Source: Arthrobacter sp. V1I7 | Lineage (GTDB): Bacteria; Actinomycetota; Actinomycetes; Actinomycetales; Micrococcaceae | DNA length: 64,000 nt | Direction: 5' to 3' | NCBI RefSeq assembly: GCF_030817015.1 | Contig: NZ_JAUSYS010000001.1 | Span: forward strand, 2,232,001 to 2,296,000 | Shown here: positions 42,017 through 50,495 of the stretch, in pieces | Layout: each line of letters begins with the position of its first letter | Position numbering within the stretch: position 1 is the stretch's first letter | Notes under the pieces: generated by a model | Told to the model about the DNA's origin: nothing | Seen by the model: only the letters and a program-made list of their open reading frames with translations | Databases searched by the model: none | Position numbers and translations under genes: made by a program

Positions 42017-43461
42017 GACAGCACCACCTGCCGGTGTTCGATACCCAGGAGGGACGCTGCGGCCTTGATGTCGGCCGCGCGGTGCCCCACGCAGAGGGCC
42101 CAGTGATGGCCGATGCCTGTCTGGCTCCATTGGTCCACCCACAGTCCCGGGTCCCCGCCGAAATCGACGCGGGAGGTCGTGTTGCCGATTGCCAGCAGCG
42201 GGCCGGGCACCACCACACCCTCGGAGGTGACAAAGACAAAGCTGCCGTCCCGGTCCTGGCCGAGCCCGAAGGTGGTGACGGGTCCGTGCCGGACATCGAA
42301 TTCAACCGAGACGCCCCAGCCGCGTTTGCCGTGGTACACGCCGAGCCCGCGGAGCAGCGGGTCTTGGGCGGACACCGCCAGATGCGCGGGGCCGTCGTGG
42401 CCCATCTCCACAACATTGTCGAAGAAGTTAAGGGCCTGGATTTCGGTGAAGGAGCCGCCGGCGCCGATCGCCTCGGCGGCGAGCATCGCGATGGAAGTCC
42501 GCAGCTCGAATTCGCCCGCCATCGGGATTCCCCGGGCGGTGACGATGGAGGAGCCGAGGATCATCCCGGCGCCCAGCCGCTCGTGCTGTTCGCCGGCGAG
42601 GCCGCGGTGGTAGTAGGCGACGGAGTCCAGATCGAAGTCCTCCACCAGCCGGTCGAGGCCCACCGAGACTTTCGCGCCCCAGGCGAAGTCGTCGTCATTC
42701 ACGGAATCGTCGACGACAAAGAGGGCCCGGGCCACTTCGAGCCGTTCGGAAACCTGTGCCCCGGTGACCGCGTTCACCCGTTCACGCAGGTCATCGAATT
42801 CGAGCACCTCCACGTGGGAGCCGAAAGTGGTCGAGACGGTTGTCAGGTCGGTGGCGACATCCAGCATGCCCGGATACACGTGGCCCATGAGTCCGTGCCG
42901 GGCGCTGCGCAGCCGGGCACGGACGCCCGCGGCGTGCACCCATTGGGTGATCCGTTCCCAGGCGGACTCCTGCTTGAGGTGGCCGGAGACGGAGCGGAAA
43001 TCGATTCCGGCCCGGCGGAAGACGTTGGCGACTTCGGGGACCGGGCATTGGCCGCAGTAAGCCAACCATTTGCCGGTGTCGAAGTTCGCGTGGTCCATCG
43101 CCTCCGTGGGTTGCAGGTCAATCACCAGCACGGGGGTCTTGGTCCGCTGGGCGATGGGCAGCACCATGGAGGACGTCAGGTACGTGGTCAGGAAGATGAC
43201 GATCAAATCACAATCAGCGACGCGCAGTTTCTCACCGGCGGTCGCGGCTTCCTGCGCATCGGAAATGAAGCCGGTGTCCACAACGTCGGCGTCGAGGTCC
43301 TGGAAGCGTCCGGTGACGTACGCCACGGACTCCTGCAGCTGCGGGAGCAGGTCCGGAAACTGGGGCCAGTAGGCGCCGAGGCCGCCGGAGACCAATCCGA
43401 TGCGGGTGGGGCGGCGCCGGTGCGGCTGCAGCAGCCGGGCGGCTGATTGTTTCTGGTTCAT
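42013..43461 (-). CDS. L-fucose/L-arabinose isomerase-family protein, role in rhamnose operon unclear
   Basis: A 482-residue protein of the fucose/arabinose isomerase superfamily. Three parts are visible: a flavodoxin-like N-terminal region (RIGLVSGGLGAYWPQFPDLLPQL, LIVIFLTTYLTSSMVLPI), a middle region with MGHVYPGMLDVATDLTTVSTTFG, and a C-terminal region with ALNFFDNVVEMGHDGPAHLAVS and GIGHHWALCVGH. The EMGHDG and GHHWAL segments match the metal and substrate loops of arabinose-isomerase-like proteins. The operon already has a true rhamnose isomerase, so this one may process another deoxy or pentose sugar or be a sensor-like relative. It is coupled to rhaM by overlap and separated from rhaS by a hairpin. 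Confidence 0.8.
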   Translation of the reverse strand: MNQKQSAARLLQPHRRRPTRIGLVSGGLGAYWPQFPDLLPQLQESVAYVTGRFQDLDADVVDTGFISDAQEAATAGEKLRVADCDLIVIFLTTYLTSSMVLPIAQRTKTPVLVIDLQPTEAMDHANFDTGKWLAYCGQCPVPEVANVFRRAGIDFRSVSGHLKQESAWERITQWVHAAGVRARLRSARHGLMGHVYPGMLDVATDLTTVSTTFGSHVEVLEFDDLRERVNAVTGAQVSERLEVARALFVVDDSVNDDDFAWGAKVSVGLDRLVEDFDLDSVAYYHRGLAGEQHERLGAGMILGSSIVTARGIPMAGEFELRTSIAMLAAEAIGAGGSFTEIQALNFFDNVVEMGHDGPAHLAVSAQDPLLRGLGVYHGKRGWGVSVEFDVRHGPVTTFGLGQDRDGSFVFVTSEGVVVPGPLLAIGNTTSRVDFGGDPGLWVDQWSQTGIGHHWALCVGHRAADIKAAASLLGIEHRQVVLS

Positions 43462-43527
43462 TGAAGGGGCCTTCCGGCATGAAAAGGGAACTCGCGGCTC
43501 GGTAACGCCAGGGTGAACGTGGGTGGC

Positions 43528-43559
43528 GCCGGGCGGGCTGTCGGTACGGCCCGCCCGGC
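43528..43559 (-). repeat. 11-bp stem-loop behind rhaS
   Basis: GCCGGGCGGGC (43528-43538) pairs perfectly with GCCCGCCCGGC (43549-43559) around a 10-base loop, 14 bases past the rhaS stop and 67 bases before the next start. No T-run follows on the minus strand. This is the position of intercistronic stem-loops that stabilise binding-protein mRNA and lower expression of genes behind it. Confidence 0.6.
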
Positions 43560-43572
43560 TGCCGGATATGGG

Positions 43573-44634
43573 TCAGAAGTTGTACTTGTCGACGTTCTCG
43601 GCATTGAAGACCGTCGGCGGCCCCACGATCACGAGTCCGCCCTTTTCGACTTTGCGTTCGCCCAGCTCGCCGGCCGTGAAGGTATCGCCTTCGGCACCGG
43701 TGATTTTGCCGTCCTGGAGCGCTTTGCCGGCGAATGCGGCAACGTATCCGAGCTGCGCCGGGTCCCAAAGAGCGAACTCCTTGACGGTCCCGTCCTTGAC
43801 GAACGGGCGCATTTCATTGGGCAGGCCCAGTCCGGTGAGCGCGACTTTCCCCTTGTACGCGGAGGTGGAGAGGTACCGTCCGGTCGCTGCGATGCCGACG
43901 GTGGTCGGGGAAATGATGCCCTTCAGGTTCGGGTGGGCCTGCATCAGGCCCTGGGCCTCCTGGAAGGACTTGGTGTCGTTGTCATCGCCGTAGACCTTCG
44001 CCACGAGCTTGATGTCCTTGTACGCCGGGTTGGAAGCCAGTTCCTCCTCCATGAACTTGATCCACTCGTTCTGGTTCGTGGCGTTCGCGGTGGCCGAGAG
44101 GATCGCGATCTCGCCGCTGCCGCCGATCTGTTCGGAGATCAGCTTGGTCTGGATCAGGGCCACCTCCTTGGCGACCACCTGGCTGATGAAGACGTCGCGG
44201 CAGTCCGGGTTGGCATCCGAGTCGAAGGCGACGATCTTCGCGCCGGCGGCTCGGGCCTCGCCGAGGGCTGTGCACACGGCGTCGGGGTCGTTGGCGGCAA
44301 TCACAATGACATTCGTGCCGGCCTGGGTCTCGGCGTTGACGAAGGAAACCTGGCTGGACGCGGAAGCCTCCAGGGGGCCGACGATCTGCGAGGAGGCGAA
44401 GCCCGCCTCCTGGGCGCCCTTCTTGCCGCCGCCCAGGACAACGTCCGTATAGGGGTTGTTCAGCTGCTTCGGGATGAAGGTGATTTTAAGGTCCCCTCCC
44501 GCCGCAGGGCTGTTGCCGCCGGTTGATCCGGTGCCGCCATTACAGGCTGTCAGGGCCAGGGCGGCCGCGGCGGTGATCGCGATCAGGGACGCCAAGCGGC
44601 CGGTGGTGCCTGTGTTTTTGCGGTTCAACATCAT
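43573..44634 (-). CDS. rhaS: rhamnose ABC transporter substrate-binding lipoprotein
   Basis: Periplasmic-binding-protein-I-type sugar receptor of 353 residues. The signal reads LASLIAITAAAALALTAC with lipobox Cys. The mature part has KITFIPKQLNNPYTDVVLGG at the first hinge, NVIVIAANDPDAVC, KIVAFDSDANPDCRDVFISQV and GIISPTTVGIAATGRYLS, as in RhaS of Rhizobium. The start is ATG 44634 (followed by a second Met) after AAAAAAGGAAGAACA; the open frame upstream is not used. It delivers rhamnose to the RhaP/RhaQ channel. It is the fourth gene of the operon and is followed by a stem-loop. Confidence 0.93.
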   Translation of the reverse strand: MMLNRKNTGTTGRLASLIAITAAAALALTACNGGTGSTGGNSPAAGGDLKITFIPKQLNNPYTDVVLGGGKKGAQEAGFASSQIVGPLEASASSQVSFVNAETQAGTNVIVIAANDPDAVCTALGEARAAGAKIVAFDSDANPDCRDVFISQVVAKEVALIQTKLISEQIGGSGEIAILSATANATNQNEWIKFMEEELASNPAYKDIKLVAKVYGDDNDTKSFQEAQGLMQAHPNLKGIISPTTVGIAATGRYLSTSAYKGKVALTGLGLPNEMRPFVKDGTVKEFALWDPAQLGYVAAFAGKALQDGKITGAEGDTFTAGELGERKVEKGGLVIVGPPTVFNAENVDKYNF

Positions 44635-44710
44635 TGTTCTTCCTTTTTTTGCGGCGGATACAACTGGTTCCGTGTGGACGGGGCTGGAGTGGAGGTGGGA
44701 GGGCAGCCGG

Positions 44711-45793
44711 TCAGCTTGCTTTCTGGCTGAAGCTGCGGCGGACGCGGCGGGTGTGTTGCCATTCTTTGACGGCGGACCCGATGCTCGGAGCAACCACGGA
44801 GAAGATGAGCAGCAGCCCCGTGACGGTGATGAGGACGACGTCGGAAACCCGGGCCAGCCGCAGGGCGTAGTTGAGTGTCCCGATCAGCAGGACCCCCGCA
44901 ATGACGCCGGGGATGGACCCCTTGCCGCCGAAGATCGACACCCCGCCAAGGAGTACGGCGGCGATGACGGCCAGTTCCAGGCCGGAGGCGTTGTCGCTGC
45001 GGGCGCTGGTGTAGCGCAACGTCCAGTAAATGCCGGCCAGGGCCGAAACGGCGCCTGATCCCACGTAGAGCCAGAACTTGCTGCGCGCAACCTTGATCCC
45101 GACGAAGCTGGCGGCTTCCTTGCTGTAGCCCATCGCGAACAGTCCGCGTCCGAAGGGCGTGAAGTGCAGCAGCACCCCGAAGAAGACCATCACCAGGACG
45201 ACGCCGATCATCACCGTTGGAATGCCGGTGGCGCCAAGTTTGGAGGTGAAGAAAGCGGTCAGGGGCTTCGGGAAGTTCGCCACCGCATTGTCGCCGATGA
45301 TCACCAGGGCAAGGCCGCGGAAGAGTGCCAGGGTGCCGATGGTGACCGCCAGTGAAGGCAGACCGAGGACGGCGATCAGGAGGCCGTTGAACATCCCGGC
45401 CGCTACTCCGGCCAGCAGGCTGGTCGTCAGGACCAACCAGATATCCATCCCGCTGGCCCAGAGGACGCCCATCAAGGCGCTGGTCAGGCCGGCGGTGCTG
45501 GCGACGGAGAGGTCTATTTCACCGGTGATGATGATCAGGGTCATGGGCATCGCGATGAGCAGCACCGGGATGACGTCCAGCAGGAGGAAGCCGGTGGTGA
45601 CCGGCGAGGCGAAGCGCGGGATGGCGATGGCGGCGTAGAGGAGGAAGGCCAGGAGGGCGTAAACCGTGATGGCGTCCCTGCTGGTCAGGATCCGTGCGGC
45701 GCCGGTCCTGCCTTTGGGTTCGCTGGCAAGCGGCTTGGTGCTGTCCGCCACGGGAGTTGGTGCAGTGCTGGTGGGCGACGTGGTTTCAGACAT
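44711..45793 (-). CDS. rhaQ: rhamnose ABC transporter permease RhaQ
   Basis: BPD-transp-2 family permease of 360 residues with about nine to ten helices. The family signature is near the middle and end: GLTSALMGVLWASG, GLLIAVLGLPSLAVTIGTLALFRGLA, SKEAASFVGIKVARSKFWLYVGSGAVSALAGI, then GLELAVIAAVLLGGVSIFGGKGSIPGVIAGVLLIGTL, the conserved EAA-like loop and last helices. It overlaps the end of rhaP by eight bases. RhaP and RhaQ form the heterodimeric channel. Confidence 0.92.
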   Translation of the reverse strand: MSETTSPTSTAPTPVADSTKPLASEPKGRTGAARILTSRDAITVYALLAFLLYAAIAIPRFASPVTTGFLLLDVIPVLLIAMPMTLIIITGEIDLSVASTAGLTSALMGVLWASGMDIWLVLTTSLLAGVAAGMFNGLLIAVLGLPSLAVTIGTLALFRGLALVIIGDNAVANFPKPLTAFFTSKLGATGIPTVMIGVVLVMVFFGVLLHFTPFGRGLFAMGYSKEAASFVGIKVARSKFWLYVGSGAVSALAGIYWTLRYTSARSDNASGLELAVIAAVLLGGVSIFGGKGSIPGVIAGVLLIGTLNYALRLARVSDVVLITVTGLLLIFSVVAPSIGSAVKEWQHTRRVRRSFSQKAS

Positions 45794-46835
45794 TCCGGGC
45801 CTCGCTTATCCGCAGTTTCTTGGCTGTGCGCAGGCTTGCCACGCGGTCGATGATGATGGCCGTGAGGATCAGCACCCCGACGATGGCCTGCTGCCAGAAC
45901 TTGTCGACCCGCAGCGCGGTCAGTGAGCTGGTGATGGTCGTGAGCAGCAGCGCGCCGAGGGCTGCCCCGGCCACCGATCCGCTGCCGCCGAAGATCGCCA
46001 CACCGCCGACGACGGCGGCGGCAACGACCGTCAGTTCCATGCCGGTTCCGGTGGTGGCGCCGACGGAGTTGAAGCGGCTGGCGTAGAGCACGCCGGCCAG
46101 GCCTGCCAGCGCCCCGTTGGCGAGGAAGGCCAGGAACACCCGTTTGGAGACCTTGATGCCGAAGGCGGTGGCCGCGTCCGGGTCCGAGCCAATGGCGTAC
46201 AGGTCCCTGCCGGGCCGGGTTCCGGACATGTAGACGGCAACGCCGAGAACGACGACGATGGCCAGCAGGGTGATGATGGGGAACCCCAGCACGGTGTCCA
46301 CCGAGAGGGCTCCGAAGGCGTCCGGCCGGTCACCGGCAAAGAACTGCTTGCCGCCTGCCCACGCGTTGTTCAAGCCGCGGAATACGTAGAGGGTCCCCAG
46401 GGTGATGACGAGGGCGGGAACTTTAGCCACGGTCACGAGGATGCCGTTGAAGGCACCGAGAACCGCTCCGAAGGCCATGCCGATAGCGAAGACAGCCACA
46501 ATCGGGATGCCGGGCATGCTTGAGAAGATGGACCCGGTGCCGAAGGCCACCAGACCCAGCATGGACCCCACGGAGAGATCGATGTTCCGGGTGATGATCA
46601 GCAGGGTCTGCCCGGCCGCCAGGATGATGATGATGGTGGCATTGAGCAGCAGGTCTTTCACGCCCTGGGGGGTGAGGAACAGCGGGTTGATCAGGTACGT
46701 CACCAGGACGAGAACGGCGAGGGCGATCAGCACCGGCAACTCGCGCAGCCGCAGCACCGAGGCGAGCGCGCCCTGGCCGCGGCCGGCGCCGGGTACCGGC
46801 GTGGTCACTTTCTTGTGGTCCAGAGCGGAGCTCAT
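45786..46835 (-). CDS. rhaP: rhamnose ABC transporter permease RhaP
   Basis: Second permease of the same family, 349 residues. It has LNATIIIILAAGQTLLIITRNIDLSVGSMLGL, the ribose-type signature, GILVTVAKVPALVITLGTLYVFRGL, DPDAATAFGIKVSKRVFLAFLANGALAGLAGVLYASR and GMELTVVAAAVVGGVAIFGGSGSVAGAALGALLLTTI. The ATG at 46835 overlaps the rhaT stop. With RhaQ it builds the translocation pore. Confidence 0.92.
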   Translation of the reverse strand: MSSALDHKKVTTPVPGAGRGQGALASVLRLRELPVLIALAVLVLVTYLINPLFLTPQGVKDLLLNATIIIILAAGQTLLIITRNIDLSVGSMLGLVAFGTGSIFSSMPGIPIVAVFAIGMAFGAVLGAFNGILVTVAKVPALVITLGTLYVFRGLNNAWAGGKQFFAGDRPDAFGALSVDTVLGFPIITLLAIVVVLGVAVYMSGTRPGRDLYAIGSDPDAATAFGIKVSKRVFLAFLANGALAGLAGVLYASRFNSVGATTGTGMELTVVAAAVVGGVAIFGGSGSVAGAALGALLLTTITSSLTALRVDKFWQQAIVGVLILTAIIIDRVASLRTAKKLRISEARNV

Positions 46836-48376
46836 GGGGTACCTCCTGCGGACGAAGTTGCGGCGTGCATGACAGTTTCGGGATTGGCATCGGCCCGGTC
46901 GAGTTCGGCGCTAATCCGGCCCTCCCGCATTACCAGAACCCGGTCCGCCATGCCGAGCACTTCGGGCAGCTCGGACGAGATCATCAGGATCGCGATGCCC
47001 CGGCCGGCGAGGTCCGAGATGAGCCGGTGGACCTCGCTCTTGGTGCCGACGTCGATGCCCCGTGTGGGTTCGTCGATGATGAGCAGCCGCGGGTCGGTGG
47101 CCAGCCATTTGGCGAGGACCACTTTTTGCTGGTTGCCGCCGGAGAGCGTTGACACGGCGTGCTCCTGCGACCCGGTTTTGACCTGCAGCCGCTTGCTCCA
47201 CTCCTCCGCAGCACGGCGTTCGGCGGCGCCATTGATCAGCCCCGCCGTCGCCAGTTTGTTCCGCAGCGTGAGGGTGACGTTCCGGGCCACCGAAAGGTTC
47301 ATGACCAGGCCCTGCTTGCGGCGGTCCTCGGGGACGAAACCCATCCCTGCGGTGATGGCAGCCTGAGGGTCCCCGGCCTTCAGCTTCCGGCCCTCGAAGC
47401 TGATTGCACCGGCGTCGTAGGGGTCGATCCCGAAGACGGCACGCGCCACCTCGGTTCGGCCGGCGCCCACCAGGCCGGCCAGTGCCACGATCTCGCCAGC
47501 GCGGACTTCGAAGCTGATGTCCCGGAAGACCCCGGCCCGGCTCAGGCCATCGACCTTCAGGACAACGTCGCCGGTTTCCGCCTCGGCCTTAGGGAACAGG
47601 GCTCCGATGTCCCGGCCGACCATCTCACGGACTATCTGCTCCACAGTCACGTCGACGGTCCGGTGCGTGGAGATGTACCGGCCGTCCCGCATCACTGTGA
47701 TCCGATCGCACAAGCCGAAGACCTCGTCGAAGCGGTGCGAGATGAACAGGATGCCGGTTCCCTTGTCCCGGAGACTGCGGGCGACGGCGAACAGCCGGTC
47801 CACTTCCACGCCGCTGAGGGCGGCGGTGGGCTCGTCCATCACGAGCACTTTGGCGTCCAGCGAAATGGCTTTGGCGATTTCGATGATCTGCTGGTCAGCA
47901 ATGGACAGTCCCTCGGCAATTCGCGTCGGATCGATGGGAACACCGAGCCGCTCGAAGAGCCTGCTTGCCTCCCGGACCATGGCGGCCTTGCTGATCAAAC
48001 CAAACCGGCCCTTGGGCTGGCGGCCGACGAAGATGTTCTCGGCGACGGTCAGGTCCGGAAAGAGCGTGGGCTCCTGGTAAATGACGGAAATTCCGGCGGC
48101 CTTGCTGTCACCGACGTTGCGGAACTGTACGCTCTCGCCGCCGACTTGAAAGTCGCCCGAATCCGGATGATGCAGGCCTGCCAGGATCTTGACCAGCGTC
48201 GACTTGCCGGCACCGTTTTCTCCGACCAGGGCATGGATTTCGCCGGCCTGGATCTCGATGGTCCCGTCGGCCAGGGCGACTACCGGCCCGAAGGTCTTGG
48301 CCGCGTGGTGAAGGGAGAGTACCGGCCGTGGCCCGTCCCCGGAGGGGCCGGACCGGGGGCTGTCTGTCTGCTGCAT
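46832..48376 (-). CDS. rhaT: rhamnose ABC transporter ATP-binding protein RhaT (two ABC domains)
   Basis: Sugar-importer ATPase of 514 residues with two fused nucleotide-binding domains. Domain 1 has Walker A GENGAGKSTL at about residue 54, signature LSIADQQIIEIAKA and Walker B VLVMDEPTAAL. Domain 2 has a degenerate Walker A, GLVGAGRTEVARA, but full LSGGNQQKVVLAKWL and LLIIDEPTRGIDVG, the usual asymmetry of this family. It is first in the rhamnose operon. One LacI-type operator lies 39-50 bases before its start. Genes rhaT-P-Q-S are in the same order as in Rhizobium leguminosarum. Confidence 0.94.
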   Translation of the reverse strand: MQQTDSPRSGPSGDGPRPVLSLHHAAKTFGPVVALADGTIEIQAGEIHALVGENGAGKSTLVKILAGLHHPDSGDFQVGGESVQFRNVGDSKAAGISVIYQEPTLFPDLTVAENIFVGRQPKGRFGLISKAAMVREASRLFERLGVPIDPTRIAEGLSIADQQIIEIAKAISLDAKVLVMDEPTAALSGVEVDRLFAVARSLRDKGTGILFISHRFDEVFGLCDRITVMRDGRYISTHRTVDVTVEQIVREMVGRDIGALFPKAEAETGDVVLKVDGLSRAGVFRDISFEVRAGEIVALAGLVGAGRTEVARAVFGIDPYDAGAISFEGRKLKAGDPQAAITAGMGFVPEDRRKQGLVMNLSVARNVTLTLRNKLATAGLINGAAERRAAEEWSKRLQVKTGSQEHAVSTLSGGNQQKVVLAKWLATDPRLLIIDEPTRGIDVGTKSEVHRLISDLAGRGIAILMISSELPEVLGMADRVLVMREGRISAELDRADANPETVMHAATSSAGGTP

Positions 48377-48414
48377 GAATTACCGCACCTTTGGGGCTGT
48401 CTGAACTGCACAAT

Positions 48415-48514
48415 GAATCGTTTCATGACTGCTTGTGATTTGAAGCATAAACGCCTTGGGAGGAGCCCGTCAAGAGGTGGCAGCGACGGCCGGTCGGTAT
48501 TTTGATACGTTTCA
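48415..48514. promoter_or_regulatory. two LacI-type operators in the rhaT/lacI gap
   Basis: TGAATCGTTTCA (48415-48426) and TGATACGTTTCA (48503-48514) each differ by one base from the palindrome TGAAACGTTTCA, the common LacI-family core. They are 88 bases apart, one next to the rhaT start and one nearer the lacI start, which allows control of both divergent units and looping between sites. Confidence 0.7.
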
Positions 48515-48622
48515 TTGAAAGGGTTCAAATCCGTTCCCGAGCAGGTATCCTAAGGGCACCACCTTGGTAACGCGTCGCAATGTTCGGCAGCGCAGCGACG
48601 CCCGCAATCAGGAGCTCAGCAC

Positions 48623-49633
48623 ATGGTTTCAGCCAGCGTCAAAGACGTCGCGGCGTTGGCCGGCGTCTCAGTCGGGACGGTTTCCAACGTCCTGAACCGG
48701 CCGGAGAAAGTTTCGGCGGACGTCATGTCCCGCGTGCAGGCCGCGATCGACAAGCTCGGCTTCGTCCGCAACGATGCGGCCCGGCAGCTCCGCGCCGGCA
48801 TGAGCCACAGTATCGGCCTGGTGGTCCTCGATGCCGCCAACCCCTTCTTCACGGAGCTGGCCAGAGGCGCGGAGGACAAGGCCGCCGCCGCGCATTTCAC
48901 TGTCCTGGTCGGCAACAGCAACGAGGACGCGAGGCGGGAAGCAGCTTACCTGGATCTCTTCGAACAGCAGCGCGTCCGTGGAGTGCTGTTGTCCCCCGTC
49001 GGTAACGTGATCCCGCGGCTGGAACAGCTGCGCGGAAGAGGCATCCCCACGGTTCTTGTCGACCGGCAGACGGACAACCTGAGCTTTTCGTCCGTGGCGG
49101 TCGACGACCTGGCAGGCGGCGAGATGGCTGCTGCCCATTTGCTCTCCCTTGGCCGCCGCCGAATCGCCTTTGTCGGCGGCCCGTCGAGCATCCGTCAGGT
49201 CGCAGATCGACTCTCCGGTGCACGGAAGGCGATTCAGAATGTAGCCGGCGCCACCCTGGAAGTCGTCGAGACTGAATCCCTGACAGTGCTGTCCGGCAGG
49301 GCGGCAGGCGAGGCCATCAGGCTCCGGCCCGCAGCGATGCGTCCCGACGCGATCTTCGCGGCCAACGATTTGCTGGCCATGGGAGTCCTCCAGGGGCTGA
49401 TGCTGATGGGCGACGTGCAGGTTCCCCAGGAGATCGCGCTTATTGGCTACGACGATATTGAATTCGCGGCCGCAGCGGTGGTCCCGCTGTCCTCCATCCG
49501 GCAGCCAAGCGCGCTGATTGGTTCCACCGCCCTGGAATTGTTGCTCCGGGAGGCCGGCTCCGACGCCGGGTTCACGCCGACTCAGATAGTTTTTCCTCCT
49601 GAGCTGGTGATCCGGGCGTCCACGGCGGGCTGA
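48623..49633 (+). CDS. LacI-family repressor of the rhamnose operon
   Basis: A 336-residue repressor. The HTH reads VKDVAALAGVSVGTVSNVLNRPEKVSADVMSRVQAAIDKLGFVRNDAARQLR, including the hinge helix (about residues 4-58). A periplasmic-binding-like effector domain follows (IGLVVLDAANPFFTELARGAEDKAAA, VRGVLLSPVG, AVDDLAGGEMAAAHLLSLGRRRIAFVGGP, PDAIFAANDLLAMGVLQGL). Divergence from rhaT and two LacI-type operators in the gap make it the likely regulator of the rhamnose genes; the inducer is probably rhamnose or rhamnulose. It has AGGAG before the ATG. Confidence 0.9.
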   Translation: MVSASVKDVAALAGVSVGTVSNVLNRPEKVSADVMSRVQAAIDKLGFVRNDAARQLRAGMSHSIGLVVLDAANPFFTELARGAEDKAAAAHFTVLVGNSNEDARREAAYLDLFEQQRVRGVLLSPVGNVIPRLEQLRGRGIPTVLVDRQTDNLSFSSVAVDDLAGGEMAAAHLLSLGRRRIAFVGGPSSIRQVADRLSGARKAIQNVAGATLEVVETESLTVLSGRAAGEAIRLRPAAMRPDAIFAANDLLAMGVLQGLMLMGDVQVPQEIALIGYDDIEFAAAAVVPLSSIRQPSALIGSTALELLLREAGSDAGFTPTQIVFPPELVIRASTAG

Positions 49634-49659
49634 CTGTGCACCGGCGAAGGGACCAGCCG

Positions 49660-50427
49660 GTGGCGCGCGTCTTCATCACCGGCTCCGCTGACGGGCTTGG
49701 CCGCGCCGCAGCACGCACCCTCCTGGACGAGGGGCACGAGGTCCTCCTGCACGCCCGGACACCCGAGCGGGCGGACGCGCTCGCCGATCTGGCCACGCGG
49801 GCCGCAGGCATCGTCGTCGGCGATCTCAGCAGCGCGGCGGACGTCCGCCGGCTGGCCGGCCAGGTAAACGGCTTCGGCAGAATGGACGCAGTCATCCACA
49901 ACGCCGGCGTGTATCTGGAGCCCGCACGGGCCGCGACGCCGGAGGGGCACGCCCGGACCCTGGCGGTGAACACGCTGGCGCCCTACCTGCTCACCGCACT
50001 GATCAACCGTCCGGACCGGCTGATCTACCTCAGCAGCGGAATGCACCGGGCCGGCGGCGGCTCCCTGCATGACATCGACTGGACCCAGCGGCGCTGGAAC
50101 CCCGGCCAGGCGTACTCCGAGAGCAAGCTCCACGTCGCCACCCTCGCCCTGGCGATCGCGCGCCGCTGCCCGGAGGTACAAAGCCACGCCGTGGACCCGG
50201 GATGGGTCCCCACCAAAATGGGCGGCGCCGGCGCGCCGGACGATCTCGAGATGGGACACCTCACCCAAACGTGGCTGGCCACCAGCCACGATCCGGCGGC
50301 AACCGTCAGCGGCGGCTACTGGTACCACCGGAAACGCCAGGCGCCCGCTCGGGCGGCGCTCGATCCGGGCTTCCAGGACCTGCTCCTGGACCGGCTTGCC
50401 GAACTTACCGGCGTCACGCTCTTGTGA
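49660..50427 (+). CDS. short-chain dehydrogenase/reductase
   Basis: Classical-type SDR of about 255 residues. It has VFITGSADGLGRAAARTLLDEGHEVLLHAR at the N-terminus (GSADGLG coenzyme loop), HNAGVY, LSSGMHR for the catalytic Ser region and YSESKLH with the Tyr-xxx-Lys pair. The GTG at 49660 with GAAGG nine bases before is preferred over a GTG at 49636 that has no ribosome site; either is possible. It lies directly behind lacI, so the two are probably co-transcribed. The substrate is unknown; the location suggests a sugar-derived carbonyl but does not prove it. Confidence 0.8.
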   Translation: MARVFITGSADGLGRAAARTLLDEGHEVLLHARTPERADALADLATRAAGIVVGDLSSAADVRRLAGQVNGFGRMDAVIHNAGVYLEPARAATPEGHARTLAVNTLAPYLLTALINRPDRLIYLSSGMHRAGGGSLHDIDWTQRRWNPGQAYSESKLHVATLALAIARRCPEVQSHAVDPGWVPTKMGGAGAPDDLEMGHLTQTWLATSHDPAATVSGGYWYHRKRQAPARAALDPGFQDLLLDRLAELTGVTLL

Positions 50428-50495
50428 TCCGGGTCTTCAGCGCTGCACCGAGCGAGGCGACCGGGACCGTGCCCGTCGTCTCCGCCCAATACGCT

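Noticed and set aside
42034..43446. A 470-codon plus-strand open frame opposite the isomerase-like gene
   Set aside because: It has no recognisable domain, and the minus-strand protein matches a known family along its whole length.
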